From assembly GCA_026648125.1 (NCBI GenBank), contig JAPKGD010000023.1, positions 1-11,362 on the forward strand: 11,362 nt of DNA, written 5' to 3'. Of the stretch, positions 1-7,216 are shown one piece after another. The position numbers and the translations under genes were made by a program. Positions within the stretch are counted from its first letter, which is position 1. Each line of letters opens with the position of its first letter. A model generated the notes under the pieces. That model was not told the DNA's origin. It saw nothing but the letters and a program-made list of their open reading frames with translations, and searched no databases. Source of the DNA: Bdellovibrionales bacterium (lineage in GTDB: Bacteria > Bdellovibrionota > Bdellovibrionia > Bdellovibrionales > UBA1609).

Positions 1-1
1 T

Positions 2-724
2 TGGACTTACGGGCAAGGTGAGGCGGATCTTAAATTTACTATTCAATCACAGAGTTTTGCTGGAACCGTCTTTGATTTAAAAACTCCACGTGGCTCAGAG
101 CAAGTGGTTTTGCCACTTCCGGGTCTTCACAATGTCTATAATGCTGTAGCGGCCATTGCTGTGGGGTTGGCCGCAGGAGCATCCCTTGAGACGTGTTGTG
201 AAGCATTAAAAGAGTTTGATGGTGTTCCTGGGCGCCTTGAGCGAGTCAAAAATGATCGAGGGCTGAATATATTTGTGGATTATGCTCATACCGATGACGC
301 ACTGAAAGTCGTCCTGAAAGCTCTGAATGAGGTGAGAAGGTCCGCCAAATTGAGTGGTCGAATTCTCACTGTGTTTGGTTGTGGCGGTGATCGAGACAAA
401 GGTAAGCGCCCTTTAATGGCCCAAGCCGCGATTGAGGGCTCAGAATTTGTCTTTGTCACCTCTGACAATCCAAGGACTGAGGATCCTATGCAGATCATTA
501 AGGACATCACCTCGGAGCTCCCTGTGAATCTTATGGGTCAGCAAGTGTTTGTGGAAGTCGATCGGCGTTTTGCTATTGGACGCGCCTTGCAAACAGCTCG
601 AGAAGGTGATGTGATTTTGATTGCTGGTAAAGGGCATGAAGATTATCAAATCGTCGGCACTGAGCGCCTTCCGTTTAGTGATAGAGAAGTGGTGAAAGAA
701 TGGCTGCAAAGCCCTGGCAATTAG
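2..724 (+). CDS. murE: UDP-N-acetylmuramoyl-tripeptide synthetase MurE (meso-diaminopimelate-adding), 3' part only
   Basis: Cytoplasmic ATP-dependent Mur ligase that adds the third amino acid to UDP-MurNAc-L-Ala-D-Glu. The reading frame is open from base 2, so the start and the ATP-binding P-loop lie upstream of the window; 240 residues remain of a family usually near 490. Visible are the end of the central domain (LPGLHNVYNAVAAIAVG, then GRLERV), the VDYAHT segment that opens the C-terminal domain, DNPRTEDP (bases 464-487) and GKGHEDYQ. The DNPR motif is the one that selects meso-diaminopimelate rather than lysine, so the wall is predicted to be DAP-type. The usual HTPDAL reads HTDDAL, a minor variation. 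The gene overlaps murF by 25 bases, which implies co-translation. Identification is firm; only the N-terminal half is unseen. Confidence 0.96.
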   Translation, partial: WTYGQGEADLKFTIQSQSFAGTVFDLKTPRGSEQVVLPLPGLHNVYNAVAAIAVGLAAGASLETCCEALKEFDGVPGRLERVKNDRGLNIFVDYAHTDDALKVVLKALNEVRRSAKLSGRILTVFGCGGDRDKGKRPLMAQAAIEGSEFVFVTSDNPRTEDPMQIIKDITSELPVNLMGQQVFVEVDRRFAIGRALQTAREGDVILIAGKGHEDYQIVGTERLPFSDREVVKEWLQSPGN

Positions 725-2102
725 CAATTGAAGAAGTTCTCTCTGCGACTGGTGGCACATGTACAGCCAAAGGACAGGTGGTTTTTACCGGCATTGGGAC
801 CGACACGAGACGCTCATTAAATGGACAATTATTTATCGCGCTCAAAGGGGATCGCTTTGACGCCCACGACTTTATTGCCAAGGCGGTCCAAGCCGGAGCC
901 AAGGGTCTTCTTGTTCATCGCAAAACGGCTGAGATGGTTCAGGTGCCCGCAGATGTTCCTGTTATCGAAGTTGAAGATACGTTGCTTGCGCTGCAAGATT
1001 TGGCCACCTACTGGCGCAGAAAATGGAAATTCAAAGTTTTGGGCGTGACTGGGAGTAATGGAAAGACATCCACTAAAGAATTTGCTCGCGCCATGTTGGA
1101 AAACCACTTTCGAATTCACGCAAGCCATGGAAGCTTCAACAATCATTGGGGAGTTCCTCTCAGTTTGTTAGCAGCCGGTCCCGACTGTGAAGTGGTTATT
1201 CAAGAAATGGGAATGAATCACTCGGGTGAGATCACTCGATTGGCGCAAATCGCAGAGCCAGACGTGACTGTGGTTACTATGGTGGGGCAAGCCCATATTG
1301 GTGAGCTGGGGTCACAAGAAGCTGTGGCCAAAGCAAAAGAAGAGCTCTATCTGGCCGCGCCAAACTCTCTACAACTTTTTAATATCGACAATGAATGGAC
1401 GAGAGCCATGTGGGAGCGGGCGAAAGATAAGTTAGCCCCAGAAAAGGTCATAACCTTTTCAAGTTTTAGTGCTTCAGCGAACGTGAATCTTCGCGTTGAA
1501 CGTATGTCACATTTTTCTTTGGTGGTGACGGGAACAATCGCAAATGTAAAGGGCGAGGTAACCGTGCCAGCAGCTTGTCCCTCGCCTTGGGAGTCCCTCC
1601 TGAGAAGATTTGGCAGGATCTGACCCGATGTCGTGGAGCCTGGGGGCGAAATCAATTGGTTCATTTGAGCAATGGCGCCAAGGTCGTCTTCGACGGATAC
1701 AATGCCAATCCAGAGAGTATGATGGCTTTGCTCAGAAACCTTTACGAAATGGACGCCGCCGGAAAAAAGATAGTGATTTTAGGGACAATGATGGAGCTGG
1801 GCCACGAATCGGTGGAAGCGCATTTTAATTTGGGCGCTTTTGTGGGGCGCTGTGATTTTGATGTGGTTTGGTTTTTTGGTCCCCATGCGGCTGATTTTCA
1901 GCGTGGACTTGAGAGCGAAGGATTCCAAAAAAAGCTATATATTTCAGATGGTTATGAGGAATCACTTGCACATGAAGTTGGCTCTATGATACACCCGTCC
2001 GACATTGCGGTGATAAAAGGGTCTCGCGCCATGCAAATGGAGCGGGTTCTCGAGCAGTGGCGGCCCGTTGATTTTGCGACTGCCAGCCCATCGCACGAAT
2101 AA
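700..2102 (+). pseudogene. murF: UDP-N-acetylmuramoyl-tripeptide--D-alanyl-D-alanine ligase MurF, interrupted by an apparent small deletion/frameshift
   Basis: Final cytoplasmic Mur ligase, joining D-Ala-D-Ala to the UDP-MurNAc tripeptide. The first part (700 to about 1568) has the N-terminal domain (GIGTDTRRSLNGQLFIALKG), the ATP-binding GVTGSNGKTSTKE, FNNHWGVPLSLL, and EMGMNHSGEI followed by VGQAHIGELGS. It then runs into a stop at 1621-1623. The second part (frame of 1569-2102) resumes with SLSLALGVPPEKIW, GRNQ, VFDGYNANPESM and LGTMMELG, the normal C-terminal domain. Joined, the two give about 468 residues. The stretch that should link them, the GxxNxxNxxAA motif between GEVTVP and the SLALG helix, is absent. 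The missing length must be 1 modulo 3; about 31-37 bases fits. It begins inside murE and ends 27 bases before mraY. As written the gene could not make a whole enzyme. Because MurF is normally essential, an assembly or sequencing error, or a second copy, must be considered. Confidence 0.9.
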
Positions 2103-2129
2103 TTCGTCATTCGGGAGACGGCAGACCTC

Positions 2130-3206
2130 ATGTTGTATAAATGGCTATTTGAGCTTTCTGATTCATTCTCCGCCCTTAACGTATTTCGCTACATCACCTT
2201 CAGAACGTTTATCTCATTCTTTACGGCATTTTTGTTGTGCTGGTGGTTTGGCCCGCGCTTCATTCAAACTTTGATTCGTCGCCAGGTGGGGCAATCCATT
2301 CGTGATGATGGTCCTCAATCGCACAAAAAGAAGCAGGGCACACCAACCATGGGTGGTGGTCTGATTCTGCTCGGGGTGCTCGTGCCGGCCCTGTTATGGG
2401 TCGACTTAGCCAACTTGAAAGTCTGGGCAGTTTTAATTGTGACCCTCGGTTTTGGAGCCATTGGCTACATCGATGATTCACTGAAAGTAAAAAAGAAGAA
2501 TCATAAGGGCGTACCTGGTAAGGTCCGCTTGGCGGCTGAGTTTTTAATTTCTGGCTTGGTCATCGGTGGATTATTGATGGCGGAGCAAATTCCCACGACG
2601 GTCTATTTTCCGTTTTTTAAAAATTGGGCTCTTGAGTTGGGTTGGCTTTATGTTCCTTTTGCATCATTGGTTATCGTTGGTTGTGCCAATGCGGTGAATC
2701 TCACCGACGGCCTCGATGGCTTAGCCATTGTTCCGGTGATCATCGCCGCATTGACCCTGGGTGTTTTTGCTTACGTCACTGGCCATATTAAGATTTCAGA
2801 ATATTTGTCGATTCCCTACATTCCTGGTGCAGGTGAAATCGTTCCTTTAGCTGCAGCGGTTGCCGCCGCAGGCTTAGGATTCTTATGGTTTAACGCCTAC
2901 CCAGCCCAAGTGTTCATGGGCGATGTGGGCAGTCTCTCTTTGGGTGGGTTTTTGGGAGTGGTTGGCGTGATCACCCAGAATGAACTTCTCCTCGTTGTAC
3001 TGGGTGGCGTCTTTGTGGTGGAGGCGCTCTCAGTGATCTCGCAGGTGATCTCGTTTAAATTGACCGGCAAGCGCATTTTTAAAATGGCACCGATTCACCA
3101 TCACTTTGAATTAAAAGGTTTAACAGAAACAAAAATCATAGTTCGGTTTTGGATCATCGCCCTATTGTTAGCGGTGCTGAGCCTAGCCACACTGAAACTG
3201 AGGTAA
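2130..3206 (+). CDS. mraY: Phospho-N-acetylmuramoyl-pentapeptide-transferase MraY
   Basis: Polytopic inner-membrane enzyme that transfers phospho-MurNAc-pentapeptide from UDP to undecaprenyl phosphate, making lipid I. It has 358 residues, against about 360 for the family. Hallmarks appear in order: GPQSHKKKQGTPTMGG (residues 61-76), the metal-binding pair D115/D116 in GYIDDSLKV, NAVNLTDGLDGLA (D193, D196), FMGDVGS (D265) and the triple histidine H323-H325 in PIHHHFELKG. The positions match the E. coli enzyme closely. About ten hydrophobic segments surround them. The start is supported by a GGGAG ribosome-binding sequence at 2113-2117. The gene sits 27 bases after murF, and its stop codon directly abuts the murD start, so the cluster is probably one transcript. 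Nothing is missing; confidence is very high. Confidence 0.98.
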   Translation: MLYKWLFELSDSFSALNVFRYITFRTFISFFTAFLLCWWFGPRFIQTLIRRQVGQSIRDDGPQSHKKKQGTPTMGGGLILLGVLVPALLWVDLANLKVWAVLIVTLGFGAIGYIDDSLKVKKKNHKGVPGKVRLAAEFLISGLVIGGLLMAEQIPTTVYFPFFKNWALELGWLYVPFASLVIVGCANAVNLTDGLDGLAIVPVIIAALTLGVFAYVTGHIKISEYLSIPYIPGAGEIVPLAAAVAAAGLGFLWFNAYPAQVFMGDVGSLSLGGFLGVVGVITQNELLLVVLGGVFVVEALSVISQVISFKLTGKRIFKMAPIHHHFELKGLTETKIIVRFWIIALLLAVLSLATLKLR

Positions 3207-4598
3207 ATGAGTATGCAAGAAGTTGCGGATCTTAATGGCAAAAGAATTTTAATCGTTGGTTTAGCAAAGACGGGTGTGACCTTAGCGCGCTTTCTCAAAG
3301 AGCACGGCGCGGTTGTGACGATCAGCGATCATAAGTCCAAAGCTGAATTGACGGGATTCCTTGAGCAGATGGACGGCCTCGATGTTCAGTTGGAGCTGGG
3401 TGGTCACACGCCAAAGACGTTCTTGAATCAAGATTTAATTGTACTCAGCCCTGGTGTGCCGCCCCATCTTAAAATCTTCGACTATGCACGAAGCCAGGGA
3501 GTTAAAGTCACAGGTGAATTTGAGTTTTGCTCGCGCTTTGTGAAAGAGCCAATGATTGCTATCACCGGAACGAACGGTAAAACATCAACGGCGACTTTAA
3601 TTGATGTTTTCTTGCGGGAGTCGGGAATTAAGACGTGGCTCGGCGGAAACATCGGCACCCCGTTGGCGGAATACCTCTTTAAGAAGGAGCCCGCTCAGGT
3701 GCTCATTCTGGAGGTTTCGAGTTTTATGCTCGAGCACGTTGAGACCTTTACACCTAAAAACGTTGTGTTTACGAACTTGGCAGAAAATCACCTCGATCGG
3801 TATCGCTCGATGGAGGAATATGTAAATGCCAAGCGGCGAATCTTTTTAAATACCAATCAAGGCACGACCAGCATCTTGAATGCAGATGACAATGCGGTTG
3901 TTGAGCTTGCGCGGGATCCGGCTGTTCAGCGCGGACGAATTTTCTACTTCTCTCGAAAACCTTCGCTTGAGCCACAGATTATGAATATTGGTGGTGCTGT
4001 GAATGTTAAAGACCAGATTCGAGTGCGAACAGGTCCGGAAATTGAGTACTACTCCCTTACAAATGCCAAGGTGAAGGGCAAGCACATGCATGAAAACATC
4101 ATGGCGGCAATCTTAGCGGCTCGTGAGCATGGTGCTAAACACGAAGCTATTCAGCGGGTCATTGATAATTTCAGAGGAATTGCCCATCGCCTTGAATACG
4201 TTCGACGAGTGGGCGGAGTAGAATTTTATAATGATTCGAAAGCCACAAACGTCCACGCGGTGGTGAGAGCTCTCGACTCCTTTGATGAGAACGTCATTTT
4301 GATCATGGGCGGTAAGGATACGAATTTGAACTACCAGCCGCTTAAAGAGCGCATTCAGCGTAAAGTTAAAACCTTGATTCTGGTTGGTGAAGCGAAGGAG
4401 CGAATCAACCGAGACATCGGCGATTTTGCTGAGACATTTTTGATTGGTACATTTGAAGAGGCTGTTTTGATCGCCTACCAAAAGTCACGGATCGGTGACA
4501 TTGTTCTTCTCTCACCAGGATGTTCAAGCTTTGATATGTTTGATTCTTATGTGGAGCGGGGCAACTACTTCAAAGAGATCGTTAACAAGTTTAACTAA
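3207..4598 (+). CDS. murD: UDP-N-acetylmuramoyl-L-alanine--D-glutamate ligase MurD
   Basis: Cytoplasmic Mur ligase adding D-glutamate to UDP-MurNAc-L-Ala. It has 463 residues with the three-domain Mur layout: a Rossmann-like N-terminal UDP-binding domain (GKRILIVGLAKTGVTLARFL), the ATP-binding ITGTNGKTST loop (residues 120-128), GGNIGTP, SSFMLE and NHLDRY in the central domain, then YNDSKATNVHAV, MGGKDTN and LLSPGCSSFDMF plus ERGNYF in the C-terminal domain. Two ATGs are possible. The one at 3207 abuts the mraY stop, but the only Shine-Dalgarno-like sequence (GAGGT, 3200-3204) is just 2 bases away. The ATG at 3213, 8 bases from it, is at least as likely and costs only two residues. It is the last gene of the cluster, followed by a strong terminator. 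Confidence 0.98.
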   Translation: MSMQEVADLNGKRILIVGLAKTGVTLARFLKEHGAVVTISDHKSKAELTGFLEQMDGLDVQLELGGHTPKTFLNQDLIVLSPGVPPHLKIFDYARSQGVKVTGEFEFCSRFVKEPMIAITGTNGKTSTATLIDVFLRESGIKTWLGGNIGTPLAEYLFKKEPAQVLILEVSSFMLEHVETFTPKNVVFTNLAENHLDRYRSMEEYVNAKRRIFLNTNQGTTSILNADDNAVVELARDPAVQRGRIFYFSRKPSLEPQIMNIGGAVNVKDQIRVRTGPEIEYYSLTNAKVKGKHMHENIMAAILAAREHGAKHEAIQRVIDNFRGIAHRLEYVRRVGGVEFYNDSKATNVHAVVRALDSFDENVILIMGGKDTNLNYQPLKERIQRKVKTLILVGEAKERINRDIGDFAETFLIGTFEEAVLIAYQKSRIGDIVLLSPGCSSFDMFDSYVERGNYFKEIVNKFN

Positions 4599-4623
4599 TC
4601 ATTCATTGGTCAGATAATTAATC

Positions 4624-4650
4624 AAAGGCCCCCTCAATTGGGGGCTTTTT
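4624..4650 (+). terminator. Rho-independent terminator of the mur cluster
   Basis: A GCCCCC stem (4628-4633), a six-base TCAATT loop and GGGGGC (4640-4645) are followed by five T residues. Three A residues before the stem can pair with the T-tract. It lies 26 bases past the murD stop. It is also 23 bases past the end of the convergent small gene, where its AAA side gives only a weak U-tract, so it may work mainly for murD. Confidence 0.92.
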
Positions 4651-4672
4651 ATTTGAAAAGCAAAATTCCTAA

Positions 4673-4999
4673 TTAACAGCCGCGCTTACGACCGGTCACA
4701 GGACCGCAGGAATATTGCATCTTTCCCATCACCTTAACGTAGTCGATATTCATCTGACCTTTTAAGCCAATCACAGTGTATTCTTTCAGGTTGTCGGAAG
4801 ACTGGACCCACATGCTGACATCGGTCTTATTGATGTTGCCGATTTTATTTTTAATAAGCCTAGCGCACTGAGGATTTTGTTTTCTCAGATCTTGGGCGAA
4901 CTCGGCCTTTTCATTGTCAGTCATGCGCTGCCCGCCAGGCATGCAGGCCAGGGCGGATGCCGAACCTATGGTAAACAGAATTGCAATAATGGTTCTCAT
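4673..4999 (-). CDS. Small secreted cysteine-containing protein of unknown function
   Basis: I do not recognise this family. The 108-residue product starts with a clear Sec signal peptide (MRTIIAILFTIGSASALA, with an ALA cleavage site before C19). A mature part of about 90 residues with four cysteines (mature residue 1, NPQC, YSCG and the terminal RGC) suggests a periplasmic or secreted disulfide-bonded protein. The cysteine directly after the cleavage site invites a lipoprotein reading, but ALAC is a poor lipobox. An in-frame ATG lies 36 codons further upstream. The inner ATG at 4999 is preferred because AAAGGAAAG stands just before it and the signal peptide begins there; the extra codons would bury the signal peptide. 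It is transcribed convergently to murD. Confidence 0.8.
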   Translation of the reverse strand: MRTIIAILFTIGSASALACMPGGQRMTDNEKAEFAQDLRKQNPQCARLIKNKIGNINKTDVSMWVQSSDNLKEYTVIGLKGQMNIDYVKVMGKMQYSCGPVTGRKRGC

Positions 5000-5195
5000 T
5001 TGGACTTTCCTTTCCCTTTTTGTCTTTTCGAACTCCCTTCCAACCTCTGCCTTACCGGACGGTGGCTGGCAATGGGCTGGGGCTAATTGAAAAAAATTCG
5101 AGTCCATTGAGGTAAGAACAATTTGCCCAAGAGTTGTGATGAGGTCTAAGAAGTCCTTGGTCGAGGGTCTTTGGTCCCCAAAGAACCATGATGGC
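5000..5195. other. Intergenic region upstream of the small secreted gene
   Basis: This stretch lies between the end of the HTTM-like gene and the start of the small secreted gene, both read leftwards. It should hold the promoter of the latter and any terminator of the former. Apart from the ribosome-binding sequence next to 4999 and the hairpin at 5166-5187, I see no convincing -35/-10 pair and no small gene. Confidence 0.4.
5166..5187 (-). terminator. Possible weak terminator or hairpin after the HTTM-like gene
   Basis: TCTTTGG (5168-5174) and CCAAAGA (5178-5184) form a 7-bp stem with a TCC loop. It is extended by GG/CC across a single-base bulge. It lies 9 bases beyond the stop of the leftward operon, the right place for a terminator. 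No U-tract follows on the transcribed strand, so efficient intrinsic termination is doubtful. Confidence 0.3.
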
Positions 5196-6092
5196 TTATG
5201 GGACTAACTTGTTCCAAAGACGACGTGAAGCCACTTCAATTTTTGAGAAGTCAATCCAAAGGATAAATAGAACGATCCAGGCTTTAAAGAGAACAAAGAA
5301 GAATACCAAAAAGCCTAGCATCATTAAAAATAGATGCAGAATTATGTATTTGGAGGCTCTCGATTTTATGAGCGCAAGGGGAGCTAGAAGCTCAGTAATG
5401 ACGACATCGGCTGCGATCAAGGGACTCAAGAACGGCTTTGATATTAGCCACTGATTTGCTTTCTGGAACAGGTTTCGGTAGGGAGAGTATTCAAAATAGA
5501 AATTCTGCATGACAATCATATTCCAAAGAGAGTCGGAAGTAATCCATGGCAGTCCGCCCATGCGTATTTTGGTCAAGCCGGCAGCAAAAAAGATAATACA
5601 AAAATAGGCTCTCAAGACGAGCAAGCTCCGCCCCATTTTTTTATCCCGACCAAAGAGATTCGGCCAGAGAAGATTGTCCAGTTTGAACCCGGAGCTTCGA
5701 TCGACGAGTGCCCATATAAACAGGATCGAAGTTATTGGAACTTGTGAGTGATTGAAATAGCAGGACTTTAAAACGAAAAGGCTTAACAACAGGTGGCTAA
5801 GGAAACCGGCCCACAGTGCGACTGGGGTTAGGAATCCCACCGCGCCAAAGAGGAGCGACACGCAGAGAATCATCTTAAGAATAGATATTCCGTGTGATGA
5901 GAGTTCGGGTGACCACCACACGCCCATGGGCCCTCTGCAACTCGCTAAAATAGGCAAATCTGCAAAAGCGGAATAGTTGGACTCCCAGACAATCCAAAAG
6001 AAGGAGAGAAATATCGCAATCCGCATAAGACCAAAGTGGTTTTCAGAGACAGTAGGTTCAAACCTTTCAAGGGCAGCTTTAAAGTTCTTCAG
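5196..6092 (-). CDS. HTTM-like polytopic membrane protein
   Basis: Predicted inner-membrane protein resembling the HTTM (horizontally transferred transmembrane) family, related to the membrane part of vitamin K-dependent gamma-carboxylase. The signature-like stretch is RAYFCIIFFAAGLTKIRMG then LPWITSDSLWN, embedded among several hydrophobic helices. The C-terminus (RRLWNKLVP) is short, with no soluble carboxylase-type domain. The first ATG is at 6026 with no Shine-Dalgarno, but the frame stays open upstream and reads LKNFKAALERFEPTVSENHFGLMRI, which fits the amphipathic start of such proteins. I therefore prefer a CTG start at 6092, overlapping the stop of the preceding gene as CTGA, behind AAAGGAAGG at 6107-6099. 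The catalytic role is unknown. It is the last gene of a three-gene leftward operon. The ATG at 6026 remains the fallback start. Confidence 0.72.
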   Translation of the reverse strand: MKNFKAALERFEPTVSENHFGLMRIAIFLSFFWIVWESNYSAFADLPILASCRGPMGVWWSPELSSHGISILKMILCVSLLFGAVGFLTPVALWAGFLSHLLLSLFVLKSCYFNHSQVPITSILFIWALVDRSSGFKLDNLLWPNLFGRDKKMGRSLLVLRAYFCIIFFAAGLTKIRMGGLPWITSDSLWNMIVMQNFYFEYSPYRNLFQKANQWLISKPFLSPLIAADVVITELLAPLALIKSRASKYIILHLFLMMLGFLVFFFVLFKAWIVLFILWIDFSKIEVASRRLWNKLVP

Positions 6093-6346
6093 GGCTGACC
6101 TTCCTTTAATGAAAGTTGGTGCAGGGTGGTGGCGGTTTGCCAGTCTGGAAGGACGATCAATTCTGAGTCGACCCTGAATTCCATTTGGATCAATTCAAGG
6201 CGGTCGCAGTAAGGAAGTCGCTCAGCAACCCGATTTCTTAAGGGAGATAGCCATGAATAGTCTTTGAGTTCCTGGTCGACTTGATAGGTGACCTGCTCAA
6301 TCCACCATCTCCCCAATGGGGCGTGGTGAAATGGCTTTAGGATCAC
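6089..6346 (-). CDS. Hypothetical 85-residue soluble protein between two membrane-protein genes
   Basis: I do not recognise this protein. It is rich in aromatic and charged residues (GRWWIEQVTYQVDQELKDYSW, with a single cysteine in LPYCDRLELIQMEF), has no signal peptide and no membrane segment, so it is probably cytoplasmic or membrane-associated. Being a real gene is supported by its GTG start at 6346 right behind AAGGAGA (6357-6351), by its fit into the 290-base space between two co-directional genes, and by its stop overlapping the probable start of the HTTM-like gene. Translational coupling with that gene suggests a partner or accessory protein. An alternative is chance coding in an intergenic gap, but the strong ribosome-binding site argues against it. 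Confidence 0.65.
   Translation of the reverse strand: MILKPFHHAPLGRWWIEQVTYQVDQELKDYSWLSPLRNRVAERLPYCDRLELIQMEFRVDSELIVLPDWQTATTLHQLSLKEGQP
6099..6107 (-). promoter_or_regulatory. Ribosome-binding site that favours a CTG start for the HTTM-like gene
   Basis: Read leftwards the sequence is AAAGGAAGG, ending 6 bases before a CTG codon at 6092-6090. That CTG is overlapped by the TGA stop of the preceding gene (CTGA). No ATG, GTG or TTG lies in frame between this site and the ATG at 6026, which has no comparable signal. Confidence 0.55.
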
Positions 6347-6350
6347 TCGC

Positions 6351-6357
6351 TCTCCTT
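6351..6357 (-). promoter_or_regulatory. Strong ribosome-binding site before the GTG start of the 85-residue gene
   Basis: Read leftwards, AAGGAGA is followed by GCGA and then the GTG at 6346-6344. It decides the start of a gene that otherwise has no recognised homology. Confidence 0.7.
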
Positions 6358-6379
6358 CATTTCGACCTGCGACCCGACT

Positions 6380-7216
6380 TTAGTACCACTTGATATGTTC
6401 GCCTCTCCGCATAAAACTAGACCTCGGGAGGGGCAAAAGCGAACGCCGCCGCCAGCAGTCCTGGGCTAGGTCAATCAGAGGAGCGATATTAAGAGCCCAC
6501 AACGAATTTTCCTCTTTTTTCCCTGGGACCCCAAATTCTTTGAGATATTCTTTTTCATCTGAATAGGTGCCTCCCAATTTATCCCAAATATTAAGAATTC
6601 CTCCAAAGTTGTGTCCCGTTCCACGGTAAACGGTGGAGTGATGCAAAATATGGTTATAGGGTGTGACAAAAGCGAGATTAAATATGGGTAGGTCGTCTTT
6701 AACTTCGTAATGAAGAAAGCTTTGGTAAAATATTATCAGCCGTATCATTGCGACGATTCCAAGGGGTTGAAGGCCAAGGGGGATTCCCAACAGAGCAAAG
6801 GGTAGAGTGAATATCTGCGACAAAATATTTTCTCTGAGAATTAGAGTTAAGTGCAGCTTTGAACCTGAGTGGTGGGCGAAATGCCCCGTCCAAAACAATG
6901 GAATCGTGTGAACAAAGCGATGATAAAAATAGAAGAGCCAATCTGAAAATATAAAATACAAGAAAATATTGACGCCGGAAAATGAGCGCCAAGGGGTGTG
7001 ATTTTTTGGTTGAAAGGAAAAATTGAAAAATCGATCGAGAATAAGGTAATTGATGGTCATTGCGAAAACAAAGCTCCAAATATTAAAGACCACATAGGTC
7101 TTTAGCTTTGAATCGCGAGCCCAAACAATGGTTGCGAGAGCAGCAATGACACTGACGACGAATTTTCCCCAGAAACCAAAGAGATTCACTGTATTTGCGG
7201 AGATCTCAATATTCAT
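6380..7216 (-). CDS. Fatty acid hydroxylase / sterol desaturase family membrane protein
   Basis: Predicted integral-membrane non-haem di-iron enzyme of 278 residues. The superfamily hydroxylates or desaturates lipids. All three histidine boxes are present: H99-x3-H103 (HRFVH), H112-x2-HH (HFAHH, 112-116) and H189-x2-HH (HILHH, 189-193). H169 and H202 are further possible ligands. Hydrophobic segments lie around residues 12-30, 40-62, 82-98 and 125-165, typical of a fold with its metal site on the cytoplasmic face. The substrate cannot be told; 'sterol' is only the family name, and bacterial members often act on carotenoids, hopanoids or alkyl-glycerol lipids. The ATG at 7216 has AGGAA 7 bases upstream. 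It is probably the first gene of the leftward operon with the 85-residue and HTTM-like genes. Confidence 0.9.
   Translation of the reverse strand: MNIEISANTVNLFGFWGKFVVSVIAALATIVWARDSKLKTYVVFNIWSFVFAMTINYLILDRFFNFSFQPKNHTPWRSFSGVNIFLYFIFSDWLFYFYHRFVHTIPLFWTGHFAHHSGSKLHLTLILRENILSQIFTLPFALLGIPLGLQPLGIVAMIRLIIFYQSFLHYEVKDDLPIFNLAFVTPYNHILHHSTVYRGTGHNFGGILNIWDKLGGTYSDEKEYLKEFGVPGKKEENSLWALNIAPLIDLAQDCWRRRSLLPLPRSSFMRRGEHIKWY

Noticed and set aside
1560..1625. Programmed ribosomal frameshift to make whole MurF
   Set aside because: A shift alone would not supply the missing GxxNxxNxxAA segment, and there is no clear slippery heptamer with a downstream structure at the junction.
4113..4481. Leftward 122-codon frame inside murD
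   Set aside because: It is the antisense shadow of a fully conserved gene and has no recognisable domain.
5000..5107. 36-codon N-terminal extension of the small secreted protein
   Set aside because: The extension would bury a good signal peptide, while the inner ATG at 4999 has a strong Shine-Dalgarno.
6343..6360. Five-codon leader (ATG AAG GAG AGC GAG TGA, read leftwards) whose stop overlaps the GTG start of the 85-residue gene
   Set aside because: The bases are already explained as the ribosome-binding site and spacer; a frame this short arises easily by chance.
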